This document shows positions 33,128 to 44,059 of a DNA stretch of 64,000 bases, piece by piece (the stretch's first letter is position 1; each line of letters starts with the position of its first letter). The DNA comes from Trematomus loennbergii (Eukaryota > Chordata > Actinopteri > Perciformes > Nototheniidae): the NCBI GenBank assembly GCA_012861695.1, contig JAAOOA010000060.1, positions 2,324,071-2,388,070 of the forward strand, read 5' to 3'. The notes under the pieces are model-generated. The model was given only the letters and a program-made list of their open reading frames with translations, did not search any database and was not told the origin of the DNA. A program made the position numbers and the translations under genes.

Positions 33128-34243
33128 TTAAATCTCCTAACCAATACATAGGCCTATTATATTTACAGCCCTTAATAACATTCATTTTCTTGGCTCAATA
33201 TGTGTCTTGGCTGTTTTCGTTGTGAAAACAAATGGACCGTAGATACACGGATTGACCGTTCTCATCTGCGCTCTTATTTTGAAAGACAACTTCCGGTAGC
33301 AGAATATGAAAAAACGGGTTTTTTTTGTTTCTGTTTTCTCGTGATTTTATTTTTTGTTTTGAGAAGTAGAAAATGAAAATCATCCCGTTTTTAAGTTTAG
33401 TAAATCCTTTTTGACAGTGATAAACAAAACAAAAAACGACTGGATATTTGATTTTCGTTTCAAATTGAAAAACCAAATTGAAATACAAGGCGTTTTTCTT
33501 TATCACGGTCAAAAAGGGATTTACTAAACTTAAAAACGGGATGATTTTCATTTTCTACTTCTCAAACAAAAAAATAAAATCACTAGAAAACAGAAACAAA
33601 AAAACCCCCGTTTTTTCATATTCTGCTACCGGAAGTTACCTTACGAGCGCAGACGAAACTCACGGAAGTGATTTAAAAACAAAAGCACTCGTAGGCTATG
33701 CTAAAATCACACTTTGAATCACTACAGTATCCTGTTGAAGGAACTGTGATTATTATAAACAAGGGGAATTTAGCGATCACAATGAAAACGGCCAAGACAC
33801 ACTTTGAGCGTTGACTGGGACTGATGGATGAGGCTGATGAGACTGAAGAATCTGCGAGGAACGAATTAGCGGCTGAAAATAGTTATATATTAAAAGACAG
33901 GAGCATCATAAGAGGGCAACCAGAGTGACAGAGTGTGTTACTTGCTGAAGGATATTACTACTAACAATACATTGAAGTAATTTTACTGTGTCAAGCCACT
34001 TCTGCTCTAGAGTATGTTTGTGTGGGACAATGTGGCCCGTGGGAATGCAATGTCAATGCAATGTAGAAAATGAAAATCATCCCGTTTTTAAGTTTAGTAA
34101 ATCCCTTTTTGACCGTGATAAAGAAAAACGCCTTGTATTTCAATTTTGGTTTTTCATTTCGAAAACGAAAATCAAAAAGTCGTTTTTTGTTTGAATTTCC
34201 ATTTGTGAAAAAGAAAATCCAATGACCAAAACATACACTGACC
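33128..34243. mobile_element. Fragments of the palindromic repeat family
   Basis: 33160-33425 (inverted) and 33480-33815 (direct) are two facing copies of the segment that also forms the arms at 40865-41245 and 41870-42200. Markers are gctaccggaagtta, gaaactcacggaagtgattt and aacggccaagacacactttg. A third piece, 34058-34243, carries the terminal aaaacatacactgacc end. The piggyBac TTAA at 33128 falls within the motif tttaaatctcctaac of this family, so the piggyBac inserted into it. Confidence 0.7.
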
Positions 34244-34862
34244 AGAAACGGGTCGTTTTTTTGTTTTTCAATTTGCCCCAAAACGAAAAACGGAAATTCA
34301 GCTCGTTTTTCGTTTTTCTGTTCTTACTGTTAAAACAAGTATGCCACTCAATGTTTCGTTTCCATAAGTGGGTGCGTCTCCAGCGCCTCCTTGCTTCTGA
34401 TTGGCTAGTGTGCCCTATGCTTGCGTGTACCCTTCAAAATAAAGGTTCTACGTCTTTGCCTTTAGACTGCGTTACAAAATATACGTATATTATTATGTTC
34501 ATACATGCAGAAAGTACAGAAGACAGTCTGTCCGTATGTCTGTCTTTCTATAACTATATTTTAAGAGTTTAAAGCGTAGCCACTTTTCCTCCACTACATG
34601 TATTTAAAACCTTTAGTTACTTTACAGATTTGGATTAATTATGTGAAATATAATCAAGTGTTAAATCAGACTTTAGTTCCACTGGAGTAATTCACAAGCT
34701 ACCCTGCAGTATACAAAGTCATTCAAACTAGCTGCACCTTTACCAGCTTTGAGAACACTTTAATTATCAATCATTATAAAACTCTGGTACTTCTACTTTT
34801 ACTCAAGTACAAGATCTGAGTACTTCGACAATGGTAAAAACCTGTCTTTTTTCTTTTTAAAG

Positions 34863-35041
34863 AAAACAATGACTGGACCCATGTTTTCCTCCTGCTGCCG
34901 AAGCATCGTGGGATGCAAGCTCTGTGTGGAGGAGTGGAGGATAACATCTCCCAATGCCTTAAGTGCAGGGATCAGGAGCCAGTGTATACCCAGGTTGCTG
35001 GACTGTCTGCAGCACTGGATGCTTTAAGGGCCTTACCCTAA
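34863..35041 (+). CDS. Exon-like open segment in the palindrome loop, function unknown
   Basis: A frame without stops runs from about 34847 to TAA at 35039-35041. It is preceded by a strong polypyrimidine stretch and AG (cttttttctttttaaag), so it looks like a terminal exon rather than an ATG-initiated gene. It encodes NDWTHVFLLLPKHRGMQALC, then EDNISQCLKCRDQEPVYTQV and AGLSAALDALRALP. A Cys-x2-Cys pair is present. Codon use is balanced and not low-complexity, unlike most open frames here. I do not recognise the family. It may be the last exon of a transposon protein carried by the palindrome. Confidence 0.4.
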
Positions 35042-35364
35042 AGTGGACAGCAGTTCAGTCGTTTATTGTTAAGTTTATTGTTAAGTTTATTGTTTATTGT
35101 TAAGTGGTGTGTGTTCAAATTCCAGGTTCCATGATATCATCATACAGAAAATAATTGTTGTAGTTTTCTTTAGCTGTATGACTTGTTATTCATCTGCAAT
35201 GTTTAATAAATGGAGAATTGTTTGAATGTGTGTCCATGGTATGTTTAATTATGTTTCTAAACACAGGCAAATAGCTGCATACGTAAGGCAATACAATCAA
35301 ACGCTATTATTTTATCATCCACGCACCAACAGAACATTTGGAAATCAACCATTAATCAGAGGTT

Positions 35365-35790
35365 GTCGAAGTACTCAGATCTTGTACTTGAGTAAAAGTA
35401 CCAGAGTGTAGGAATACTCTGTTAAAAGTAAAAGTCCTGCATTCAAAATGTTACTCAAGTAAAAGTAGAAAAGTATTATCATCAAAATATAGTTCAAGTA
35501 GCGACAGTAAAAGTAGTCATTGTGCAGATTGGTCCGTTTCAGAATAATATATTGATATGTTTTATAATGATTGATCATGAAAGTGTTCTCAAAGCTGGTA
35601 AAGGTGCAGCTAGTTTGAATGACTTTGTATACTGCAGGGTAGCTTGTGGATTTACTCCAGGTGGAACTAAGTCTGATTTAACACTTGATTATATTTCACA
35701 TAATTAATCCAAATCTGTAAAGTAACTAAAGGTTTTAAATACATGTAGTGGAGTAAAAGTGGCTACGCTTTAAACTCTAAAATATAGTTA
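35365..35790. mobile_element. MITE-like repeat with aagtacttgag ends, copy in palindrome right arm
   Basis: Homologous to 3225-3530 and, inverted, to 34565-34830. It contains repeated self-complementary ttgagtaaaagta motifs at the ends. As the same repeat sits in both palindrome arms, it was there before the arms formed. Confidence 0.7.
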
Positions 35791-35803
35791 CAGAAAGACA
35801 GAC

Positions 35804-36252
35804 TGTTAGGATGCGTGGAAGGGTAGGACCCAAATGCAGACTATCAAAAAAGGTAAAAGGTCTCGAAACAAAAAGCGAGCTTTATTTTAAAAGCTGAACA
35901 AAAACATGGCAAGAAACAAATAGGTTGTACAAAAACTGACCGTGACCAACATGGAGGGAGACAGGAGAGACAACCGTGACTGACATGGAGGGAGACAGGA
36001 AAAACCAACAATGAACCGACAGGGGAACAAAGGAAGAGACAAGACTAAATACAGGGAGGGGTAATCACAAGACAAGACACAGCTGAGGTAAGGGAGGCAG
36101 AAACACAAGGGCAACAGGTGAACACAATCAGACACACCAGGGAAACTAACGATAGGAAGGCAAACACAGGAAGAAGGAACAGAGAAGACACAAGGAGGAA
36201 AACATTTCAAAACAAAGGTGGAAAATGAAAACATAAATACAAAACCGTAACA
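35804..36252 (-). repeat. 3' LTR of the element
   Basis: 449 bp, starting tgttaggatgcgtggaaggg and ending aaaaccgtaaca on the plus strand. The block gagctttattttaaaagc would provide the poly(A) signal on the minus strand. Confidence 0.88.
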
Positions 36253-36262
36253 GAACCCCCCC

Positions 36263-38442
36263 TCAAGGGACGGATTCCAGACGTCCCAAGAAAACCCCAA
36301 CAAGTCCAAAACCTCTAGAAAGAGGGGACGCACAACCAGGACCAAAAGGGTGGGTGGAGGGGGTCCGGAGGACGGGCCCGGAAGGGGTCCCGGCGGACAG
36401 CCCGGGGCAAGGCAGAGTCCAAAAAGGGGCTAAGGCCACAGTGGGCGAACTCAGGAGCCCGGGCATGAGAGCGAAGGCAGTGGCTGGAAGAGTCAGGAGG
36501 CCGGGCTCGAGGGCGAAGACCACGGCTGGGGAACTCAAGGGGCCGGGCTCGAAGGCGAAGGCAGCGGCTGGAAGAGTCAGGGGGCCGGGCTCGAGGGCGA
36601 AGACCGCGGCTGGGGAACTCAGGAGGCCGGGCTCGAGGGCGAAGACCACGGCACTCAGGGGGCCGGGCTCGAGGGCGAACAAGAAGGTGGCGACGGGACA
36701 GCTCCGGAGGACGGGCAGGAAGGCGCTGACGGGACAGCTCCGGAGGCCGGGCAGGAAGGCGCTGACGGGACAACTCCGGAGGACGGGCAGGAAGGCCATG
36801 ACGGGACAGCTCCGGAGGACGGGCAGGAAGACGCCGACGGGACAGCACCGGAGGCTGGGCAGGAAGGCGCTGACGGCACAACTCCGGAGACGGGCAGGAC
36901 CCAGTATCGGCCGGACAGGAACCGGAGCCGACGGACAGGCGTAGACGGGATCCTGAACAAGACATGGGCTGGTGTCGACGGACCCCCAACGGAACAGGAC
37001 ACAGAGTTGGCAGGACCCCGGTGGAAACGGTGTCGGCGGGACCTCCAACAGGACAGGACACAGAGTTGGCAGGACCCCCGGCGGGACAGGTGTCGCGGAA
37101 CCCCCAACAGAACAGAACATGGAGCTGGCAGGACCCCCGGCGGGACAGGTGTCGGCAGGACCCCCAACAGGACAGGACATGGGGTTGGCAGGACCCACAG
37201 TGGAACAGGTGTCGGCAGGATCTCCAACGATACTGGACGTGGAGTTGGCAGGACCCTCAGCGGAACCCCAACGGCACAGGACATAGGTTGGCAGGACCCC
37301 GGCAGCAGAGTAGTCGGCGGGACCCCAATGGGACAGGACAGGAGTTGGCAAGACCCCCGGCAGGAGAGTAGTCGGCGGGACCCCAACGGACAGGACATAG
37401 AGTTGGCAAGACCCCCGGCAGGAGAGTAGTCGGCGGGACCCCAACGGAACAGGACATAGGATTGGCAAGACCCCCGGCAGAAGAGTAGTGGCGGGACCTC
37501 CAACGGCACAGGACATAGGGTTGGCAGGACCCACAGCGGAACAGGTGTCGGCAGGACCCCCAACGATACTGGACGTGGAGTTGGCAGGACCCTCAGCGGA
37601 ACCCCCAACATCACAGGACATAGGGTTGGCAGGACCCCCGGCAGGAGAGTAGTCGGCGGGACCTCCAACATCACAGGACATAGGGTTGGCAGGACCCCCG
37701 GCATAAGAGTAGTCGGCGGGACCTCCAACATCACAGGACATAGGGTTGGCAGGACCCCCGGCAGAAGAGTAGTCGGCGGGACCTCCAACGGTACAGGACA
37801 TGGGGTAGGCGTCGGCCGTAGAGCCAACAGGACACGGGGGGCTGGCGTCGGCCGTAGAGCCAACAGGACACGAGGGCTGGAGTCGGCCGGACCACCGACA
37901 GGACACGAGGGGCTGGAGTGGGCCGAACCACTGACAAACACGGGGGGCTGGCGTCGGCCGGGGAGCCAGTACTGGAGCCGAAACTGAAGCCGGAACCATG
38001 GCTGCTGGGGCCGGAACTGGGGCCGGAACCATGGCTGCTGGGGCCGGAACTGGGACCGGAACCATGGCTGCTGGGACCAGACCTGGGGCTGAAACCATGG
38101 CTGCTGGGGCACGGGCTGGAATCCTGGCCCTGCGTCTCTTAGAGGCCTTTTGGAGACGCTGTGGACCTCCAACATCACAGTAGTCGGATCCCAGGAAAGG
38201 GTTAGAGGCTTGAGAAAAGCTTCCAGGAACACATGTAAAATGTTGTAGCCACTCAGGCAACAAACCCCTGAGCCCGGGCTTGCGAGCAACCTCCTGGCGT
38301 GCCTCCTTCAAAGCCGCCACTCTACCCCGTATAGATGTGGCGTCATACCAGGTATAAAAATGTACTCCAGAGAGTACCCAAGACGTTCCGCCTGTAGCAA
38401 CAAAAAATCAGAGTCTGCTGAGTCCAATTCTGGTCGGTTCAT
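36263..38442 (-). CDS. Repeat-rich internal ORF of the LTR element
   Basis: The minus-strand reading starts at an ATG at 38442 (MNRPELDSADSDFLLLQAER), shifts frame near 38350, and continues as a 685-residue open frame (38320-36263) beginning MAALKEARQEVARKPG. The first ~60 residues look gag-like. After that the protein is built of imperfect repeats rich in Pro, Cys, Val and Ala (APAAMVPAPVPAP units, VLPTLCPVPLEVPPT-type units, SAFLPVLRSCPV units, FALEPGPLSSPAAV units). At least two other frames are also open for hundreds of residues because of the GC-rich repeats. It could be a structural protein or simply an expanded repeat, and function is unknown. Confidence 0.5.
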
Positions 38443-38444
38443 TC

Positions 38445-38897
38445 TGTTAGGATGCGTGGAAGGGTAGGACCCAAATGCAGACTATCAAAAAAGGTAAAAG
38501 GTCTCGAAACAAAAAGCGAGCTTTATTTTAAAAGCTGAACAAAAACATGGCAAGAAAAATAGGTTGTACAAAAACTGACCGTGACCAACATGGAGGGAGA
38601 CAGGAGAGACAACCGTGACTGACATGGAGGGAGACAGGAAAAACCAACAATGAACCAACAGGGGAACAAAGGAAGAGACAAGACTAAATACAGGGAGGGG
38701 TAATCACAAGACAAGACACAGCTGAGGTAAGGGAGGCAGAAAACAAGGGCAACAGGTGAACACAATCAGACAATCAGACACACCAGGGAAACTAACGACA
38801 GGAAGGCAAACACAGGAAGAAGGAACAGAGAAGACACAAGGAGGAAAACATTTCAAAACAAAGGTGGAAAATAAAACATAAATACAAAACCGTAACA
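38445..38897 (-). repeat. 5' LTR of the element
   Basis: 453 bp, nearly identical to 35804-36252. Small differences such as an extra acaatcag repeat near 38765 and a missing 'ac' near 38555 show a modest age since insertion. Confidence 0.88.
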
Positions 38898-39305
38898 CAG
38901 ACAGACAGACAGACAGACATCGAGATAGAAAGACATCGAGACAGACAGACAGACATATACATAGAAAGACAGACATACGGACAGACTGTCTTCTGTACTT
39001 TCTGCATGTATGAACATAATAATATACGTATATTTGTAACGCAGTCTAAAGGCAAAGACGTAGAACCTTTATTTTGAAGGGTACAGCGCAAGCATAGGGC
39101 ACACTAGCCAATCAGAAGCAAGGAGGCGCTGGAGACGCACCCACTTATGGAAACGAAACATTGAGTGGTATACTTGTTTTAACAGTAAGAACAGAAAAAC
39201 GAAAAACGAGCTGAATTTCGTTTTTTCATTTTGGGGCAAAATTGAAAAAAAAAAAAACGACCGTTTCTGCTCTTTTTTTAGTTTCAATTTGAACTAAAAA
39301 ACAAA

Positions 39306-40351
39306 CGGTTAAAACGTACCTTCGTCTCAGGGCTGTGTAACATGTCTTAGTCCAATACTAAGGTAAAGTATAGTGCTGTAACCATGAGATCAGCTGGTGT
39401 CAGGCTTCTGAGCATGGTTATGTACAGTATGACAAGATAAACAGATCTTGTCGAGTTCAGCTGTTTTTTCATTTTATATCTCGTAATTTATGGTCCAAGA
39501 TAACTGTTTTTTTCCTTACGTCCACTAATTTATTTTCTGTACCTCATCCATTTCCATCAAACACAGGAACTTGATTTCTAAATCTCATGGTTATTTTTTC
39601 CATTTAATATATTTCATTTGCCTTTTCAGGTTTATTAAGTTATCATATTTCAACCAATTACTTTTTTGTATTATTGCAACTCCCATTAAAAGGAATACAA
39701 TATATTATATTTCCTTTGGATTTCTACTGGTGTTTTCCCAAGAAGAAGGATAAGTGGTTCACATTTCTCTTACAGGTATTTCCCATGAGACAAATAAAGT
39801 GATTTTTGACAAATATGTTTCCATGATTCTTTCAGGGAGGTTTGCGCCATGCGATTTATTTATTTGTTTTCGGAACATTGCAGAAAATAGGATCTGTGGC
39901 AAACACACATTTATGATACTAACATGTTTTGTTCAGCAGGATAATCTCCACATATTAATGACACTTTTATGATTGTTAAAGCGTAATTGCAATCGCCAGA
40001 ATTAAAAAAAGTAAACATTAGGCAAAAACAAACCTACATCACGGTCACATGTCTGCGCATCACCACCGCTGAGCTGAAGGCAGCTGCTCGGCGTGATGGC
40101 TATCTTTTAGCCACTTGTTAGCAACCGTTGTCTTTAAGAAACATCAAAGCTTTGGACATACAGAAGTGGTGTAATTTCTAAGACATATGTTGACGCAAAA
40201 CTAAATGTGAAAATCTCATAAGCTTTAGTTAACCACAGATCTTATTTCAGGCATCTAACCAGAACTATGTTAAAAAACGTCTCAAAGCCAAGGGAAGGTA
40301 AAGGGACTGGTAAAATGCGAAGTCATTTACATATTTTAGGACTCATTCGTG
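39306..40351. other. Intergenic; contains a repeat shared with 63120-63430
   Basis: No gene recognised. About 39865-40145 aligns with 63148-63425: acacacatttatgata, gcaggataatctccacatat/gcgggataatctctaaatat, gcaatcgccagaa/gcaatcggcagaa, ttgttagcaacc. It is therefore a dispersed repeat of unknown family. Confidence 0.55.
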
Positions 40352-40648
40352 CATCACATCAGGGCTGGACTGGCCATCTGGCATACCGGGCATTTTCCCG
40401 GTGGGCCGACGTGCCTTTTGGGCCGACACGTCATTTTTTTTTTTTCTGAAGTCCCGGCCCATAACACGGGTTGGCCCTCTGTTTAAATGTTTTTAGTAAT
40501 TGACACTGGGCCGGCCCAATCAAATCTTTAATCACCTCCCCCTTTGGGCCGCTCGGTGTGCATCATTAAATCACGCCCCCAGGAGGTGAGCCGGCCGTTG
40601 AAGCCAAACCGCCTTTTTTTTCGAGAAAAAAAAAAGTTCGAGTTAGAA

Positions 40649-40792
40649 ATGGAGAAGGCGAAGACGAAGGCCAAGCGAAAAGGGGGAGCAGAAAAATTGC
40701 GGGCAAGAAAAAAGCAGGCCCTTCGTGCTGATGTTGCCGCTTGTGTCAAAATAACCGACATGTTTAGTACAGGACAGGTGCAGGTCCATATT
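40649..40792 (+). pseudogene. hAT transposase first exon, 5' part
   Basis: The open frame begins MEKAKTKAKRKGGAEKLRAR and reaches ADVAACVKITDMFSTGQVQ before the palindrome at 40793. The K/R-rich start and the KITDMF motif are typical of the N-terminus of this hAT subgroup. The continuation after the palindrome (42321-42414) is acidic, with VADIGGEEDDERERD. Confidence 0.7.
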
Positions 40793-42320
40793 GGTCAGTG
40801 TATGTTTGGTCATTGGATTTTCTTTCACAAATGGAAATTCAAAAACAAAAAACGACTGGATATTTGATTTTCGTTTTAAAATTGAAAAACCAAAATTGAA
40901 ATACAAGACGTTTTTCTTTATCACGGTCAAAAAGGGATTTACTAAACTTAAAAAACGGGATGATTTTCATTTTCTACTTCTCAAAACAAAAAATAAAATC
41001 ACTAGAAAAGAGAAACAAAAAACCCCCCGTTTTTTCATATTCTGCTACCGGAAGTTACCTTACAAAATAAGAGCACAGACGAAACTCACGGAAGTGATTT
41101 CAAAACAAAAGCACTCGTAGGCTATGCTAAAATCACACTTTGAATCACTACAGTATCCTGTTGAAGGAACTGTGATTATTATAAACAAGGAGAATTTAGC
41201 GATCACAATGAAAACGGCCAAGACACACTTTGAGCCCAGAAAATGAATGTTATTAAGGGCTGTAAATATAATAGGCCTATTTCTAAAATGGACAACATTG
41301 TTAGGAGATTTAAACTATACAGCGATTCTGCACTGCGGTCAGCTCAGCCGTCTCTCGAGTTTGTTATCATTTTTTCTGCCATTAGTTCTTCGTGAGATCA
41401 ATCCTGTTGGACTCAGTAGGCTAGTAGTGAAACTACTCCCACAAGTACTATGAAGTACTTACTGTGTACTTTTTGAGTAACCCTCTGTCAATGTCCCCTC
41501 CTGAGAGCATGTTTCTCTGCTATTTTGAATCAGCGTTAAAACACCTTTCTTCATGAGACTGATATTAATGCTGATTCAAAATAGCAGAGAAACATGCATT
41601 CTTGTTTTCAGGAGGGGACATTGACAGAGCATTACTCAAAAAGTACACAGTAAGCACTTCATAGTAGCCTACTTGTGGGAGTAGTTTCACTACTAGCCTA
41701 GTCCAACAGTGTCAATCTCACAAATAACTAATGACAGAACAAATAATAACAAACTCGAGAGACGGCTGAGTTGACCGCAGTGCAGAATCGCTGTATAGTT
41801 TAAATCTCCTAACAATGTTGTCCATTTTAGAAATAGGCTTATTATATTTACAGCCCTTAATAACGTTCGTTTTCTGGGCTCAAAGTGAGTCTTGGCCGTT
41901 TTCATTGTGATCGCTAAATTCCCCTTGTTTATAATAATCACAGTTCCTTCAACAGGATACTGTAGTGATTCAAAGTGTGATTTTAGCATAGCCTACGAGT
42001 GCTTTTGTTTTGAAATCAGTTCCGTGAGTTTCGTCTGCGCTCTTATTTTGTAAGACAACTTCCGGTAGCAGAATATGAAAAAACAGGGTTTTTTTGTTTC
42101 TGTTTTCTAGTGATTTTATTTTTTGTTTTGAGAAGTAGAAAATGAAAATCATCCCGTTTTTTAAGTTTAGTAAATCCCTTTTTGACCATGATAAAGAAAA
42201 ACGCCTTGTATTTCAATTTTGGTTTTTCAATTTTAAAACGAAAATCAAATATCCAGTCGTTTTTTGTTTTTGAATTTCCATTTGTGAAAGAAAATCCAAT
42301 GACCAAAACATACACTGACC
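40793..42320. mobile_element. Palindromic foldback element, 1.53 kb, in a hAT coding exon
   Basis: The left end ggtcagtgtatgtttggtca and the right end tgaccaaaacatacactgacc are complementary, and the arms match over their full ~760 bp (for example aacgggatgattttcatttt at 40955 with its complement near 42140). The centre is at about 41565 (catgagactgatattaatgc). It is flanked by ccatatt on both sides, with one base ambiguous at each junction. The two arms differ at only scattered positions. It shares its arm sequence with the elements at 16575, 33128 and 34200 but is the most compact and symmetric copy. Confidence 0.85.
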
Positions 42321-42414
42321 CATATTCAGCACCCGTGGCCGATATTGGTGGTGAGGAAGATGATGAGAGGGAGAGAGATCCGCGCGAGTGGGGAGAGGGA
42401 GGAAACTCGCGGTA
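42321..42414 (+). pseudogene. hAT transposase first exon, 3' part and donor site
   Basis: Resumes after the palindrome with ...SAPVADIGGEEDDERERD and ends at an intact gtaagc donor. The acidic composition is common in this region of hAT proteins. No downstream exons are seen. Confidence 0.65.
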
Positions 42415-42820
42415 AGCAGAAGCTAAGAAAATTAGGAAAAGATTATTATTAAGGTTATGGTTCTGAAACTCATTAATATCCCCTTGATGAAGCAAGAGAA
42501 ACATTCGTTAGCCTACAAGCTAGTAAGCTGGCTTTTTTAGGTTTTCCCTGGCAAGTTAAAATATAGCTTAATGGGATACGTTGTCTCATTGAAAGAATGT
42601 CATTATTTTGTTAACCACCATTCATGAACAATTACTGTCAGCTGGCAGCTTGTTTTGTTTTGTTTATTTACTTATGTGTTTATAAGGGCAACAGTGGTCT
42701 TTTGGGACCTGAACAAAATGTTTATAGTCAGCTTTTTGTGGTAGTTTTGATTGACAATATATAGAATGAATAATATAGAAATAGAAAAAAAAATGTAGGC
42801 ACACATGTAGTTTTGACCAT

Positions 42821-42822
<2 letters not shown>

Positions 42823-42904
<82 letters not shown>

Positions 42905-42906
42905 AC
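42823..42906. repeat. (CA)n microsatellite
   Basis: About 40 pure CA repeats inside the hAT element. Confidence 0.97.
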
Positions 42907-43251
42907 TAACTCCTACCCCGAGGAATGGACGCTGGACATAGTGCCCCTCTCCACAACAAGCATTCATTTAAGTTATTTCAGTCTAGTATATAAGTTACTT
43001 TGTGTGTACAGTATATATATACAGTATCTTGCTAGTTGTGTACTTTTGTAATTTATGTGGGATTTCTGTCAAATGTTGCTTCAACTCTCTTTGTAAATTT
43101 AAATCTGTCTCTTTCAAACCTATTCTCAGGAAGAAAAAATAAAGACAGTGGATAGTATTTTTGGTTAAACCTGTGTTCCTTCAGTTCTGTGTGCTCTGTG
43201 AGGTTCTGAGAAACCAGCCGCCTAAGACTTGCACTATAGCCCCTTGCGTGC

Positions 43252-43560
43252 GTCAATCAATCAATCACATTTTATTTATATAGCCCAATATCACAAATTA
43301 CAATTTGTCTCAGAGGGCTTCACAGTGTGTACAGGTACGACATCCTCTGTCCTTAGACCCTTGCAGCGCTCAAGGAAAAACTCCCCAAAACAGACCCCAC
43401 AATTAACAGTGGAAAGTAGGAAGAAACCTCTGTGAGAGCAACAGAAGAGGGATCCCTCTCCCAGGACGGACAGACGTGCAATAGGTGTCGTGTGTACAGA
43501 TGAAAAAGGCAATACAATTACAGCGATTAAAAAAAGGATGGAAAAATTAAATGAAAGCGT
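43252..43560 (-). mobile_element. LINE/SINE 3' end, minus strand
   Basis: On the plus strand: (caat)n, then cacattttatttatatagcc and caatatcacaaattacaatttg, then a block with cagagggcttcacagtgtgt and ccttgcagcgctcaaggaaa. In the minus direction this ends ggctatataaataaaatgtg with a short tandem tail, the usual 3' end of an abundant fish L2/CR1-related retroposon. No coding part. Confidence 0.75.
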
Positions 43561-44059
43561 CAATGTATATAAAAAGATGCCGTCGACTCATCCTGTAGAC
43601 TCATCTGGTCCTATCTCTATTGTGTTGTCATAGAAAGGGGAGGCAGGGCACTATAGGGTCCCCCCCCCCTAAATTCACTAGAAGTCATCATTTAAGGGGT
43701 TATTTTTAAAACTTTTCTTCTGTGGGGGGCATACCCCCCCAGACCCCCCTATTAGTGCTCGGTCACTGTTCGCTTTGTGAGAGGGTTTGAAGGTCTAATT
43801 TCTAATGATTGATAGTTACACATACTTGTGGTATGTATTAGTTTTGTTTGCCCCTGGTACGTAAAAAGGATAATAATAGCGTTTTTTTAAATTATACTGA
43901 GTTCTTCTTGTCAGGAACCGCTACTATTCGTTTGTTTTATGGATTTGGGCCGGTCTGGGTCTAAATGCCAGGGCCGATTTGCTGTCCCAGTCCAGCCCTG
44001 CATCACATTACTGAGCTGCTGATTCATATAAACTGTTAAGCACCAGTCATAAGTCAAAG

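Larger units (their letters stand above)
35804..38897 (-). mobile_element. Non-autonomous LTR retrotransposon, 3.1 kb
   Basis: Two near-identical LTRs (35804-36252 and 38445-38897), each TG...CA, are flanked by a perfect 5-bp duplication cagac (35799-35803 and 38898-38902). The element lies on the minus strand. A G-rich polypurine tract (complement of cccccc at 36255-36262) abuts the left LTR, and the internal ORF runs from the right. No protease, reverse transcriptase, RNase H or integrase sequence is present. An ATG lies only two bases inside the 5' LTR, and no clear tRNA primer-binding site is visible. It must depend on proteins from another element. Confidence 0.88.
34200..39305. mobile_element. 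Large palindrome, arms ~600-850 bp, right arm split by an LTR element
   Basis: The left arm 34230-34840 is the reverse complement of 35365-35803 joined to 38898-39300. Matching blocks include gtgggtgcgtctccagcgcc with its complement near 39126, agactgcgttacaaaatata with its complement near 39030, and the MITE-type block agctgcacctttaccagctt with its complement near 35597. The loop 34841-35364 carries a short open reading frame. The LTR element at 35804-38897 inserted later, as it breaks one arm only. Confidence 0.8.
40360..44000 (+). mobile_element. hAT element, 3.6 kb, with nested insertions
   Basis: Ends cagggctggactgg (40360) and ccagtccagccctg (ending 44000) are perfect inverted repeats flanked by a perfect 8-bp duplication catcacat (40352-40359 and 44001-44008). 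The first transposase exon begins near 40649 (MEKAKTKAKRKGGAEKLRAR, then ADVAACVKITDMF). It is typical of the hAT proteins with a TTF-type zinc finger. The exon is split by a 1.5-kb palindrome and resumes at 42321 up to a gtaagc donor at 42415. No catalytic exons remain. A (CA)n tract and an L2-type tail fill the 3' half. Confidence 0.88.

Noticed and set aside
36354..37429. Plus-strand frames of 104-196 codons inside the LTR element
   Set aside because: Antisense shadows of the GC-rich repeats. The element is oriented on the minus strand by its polypurine tract and ORF.
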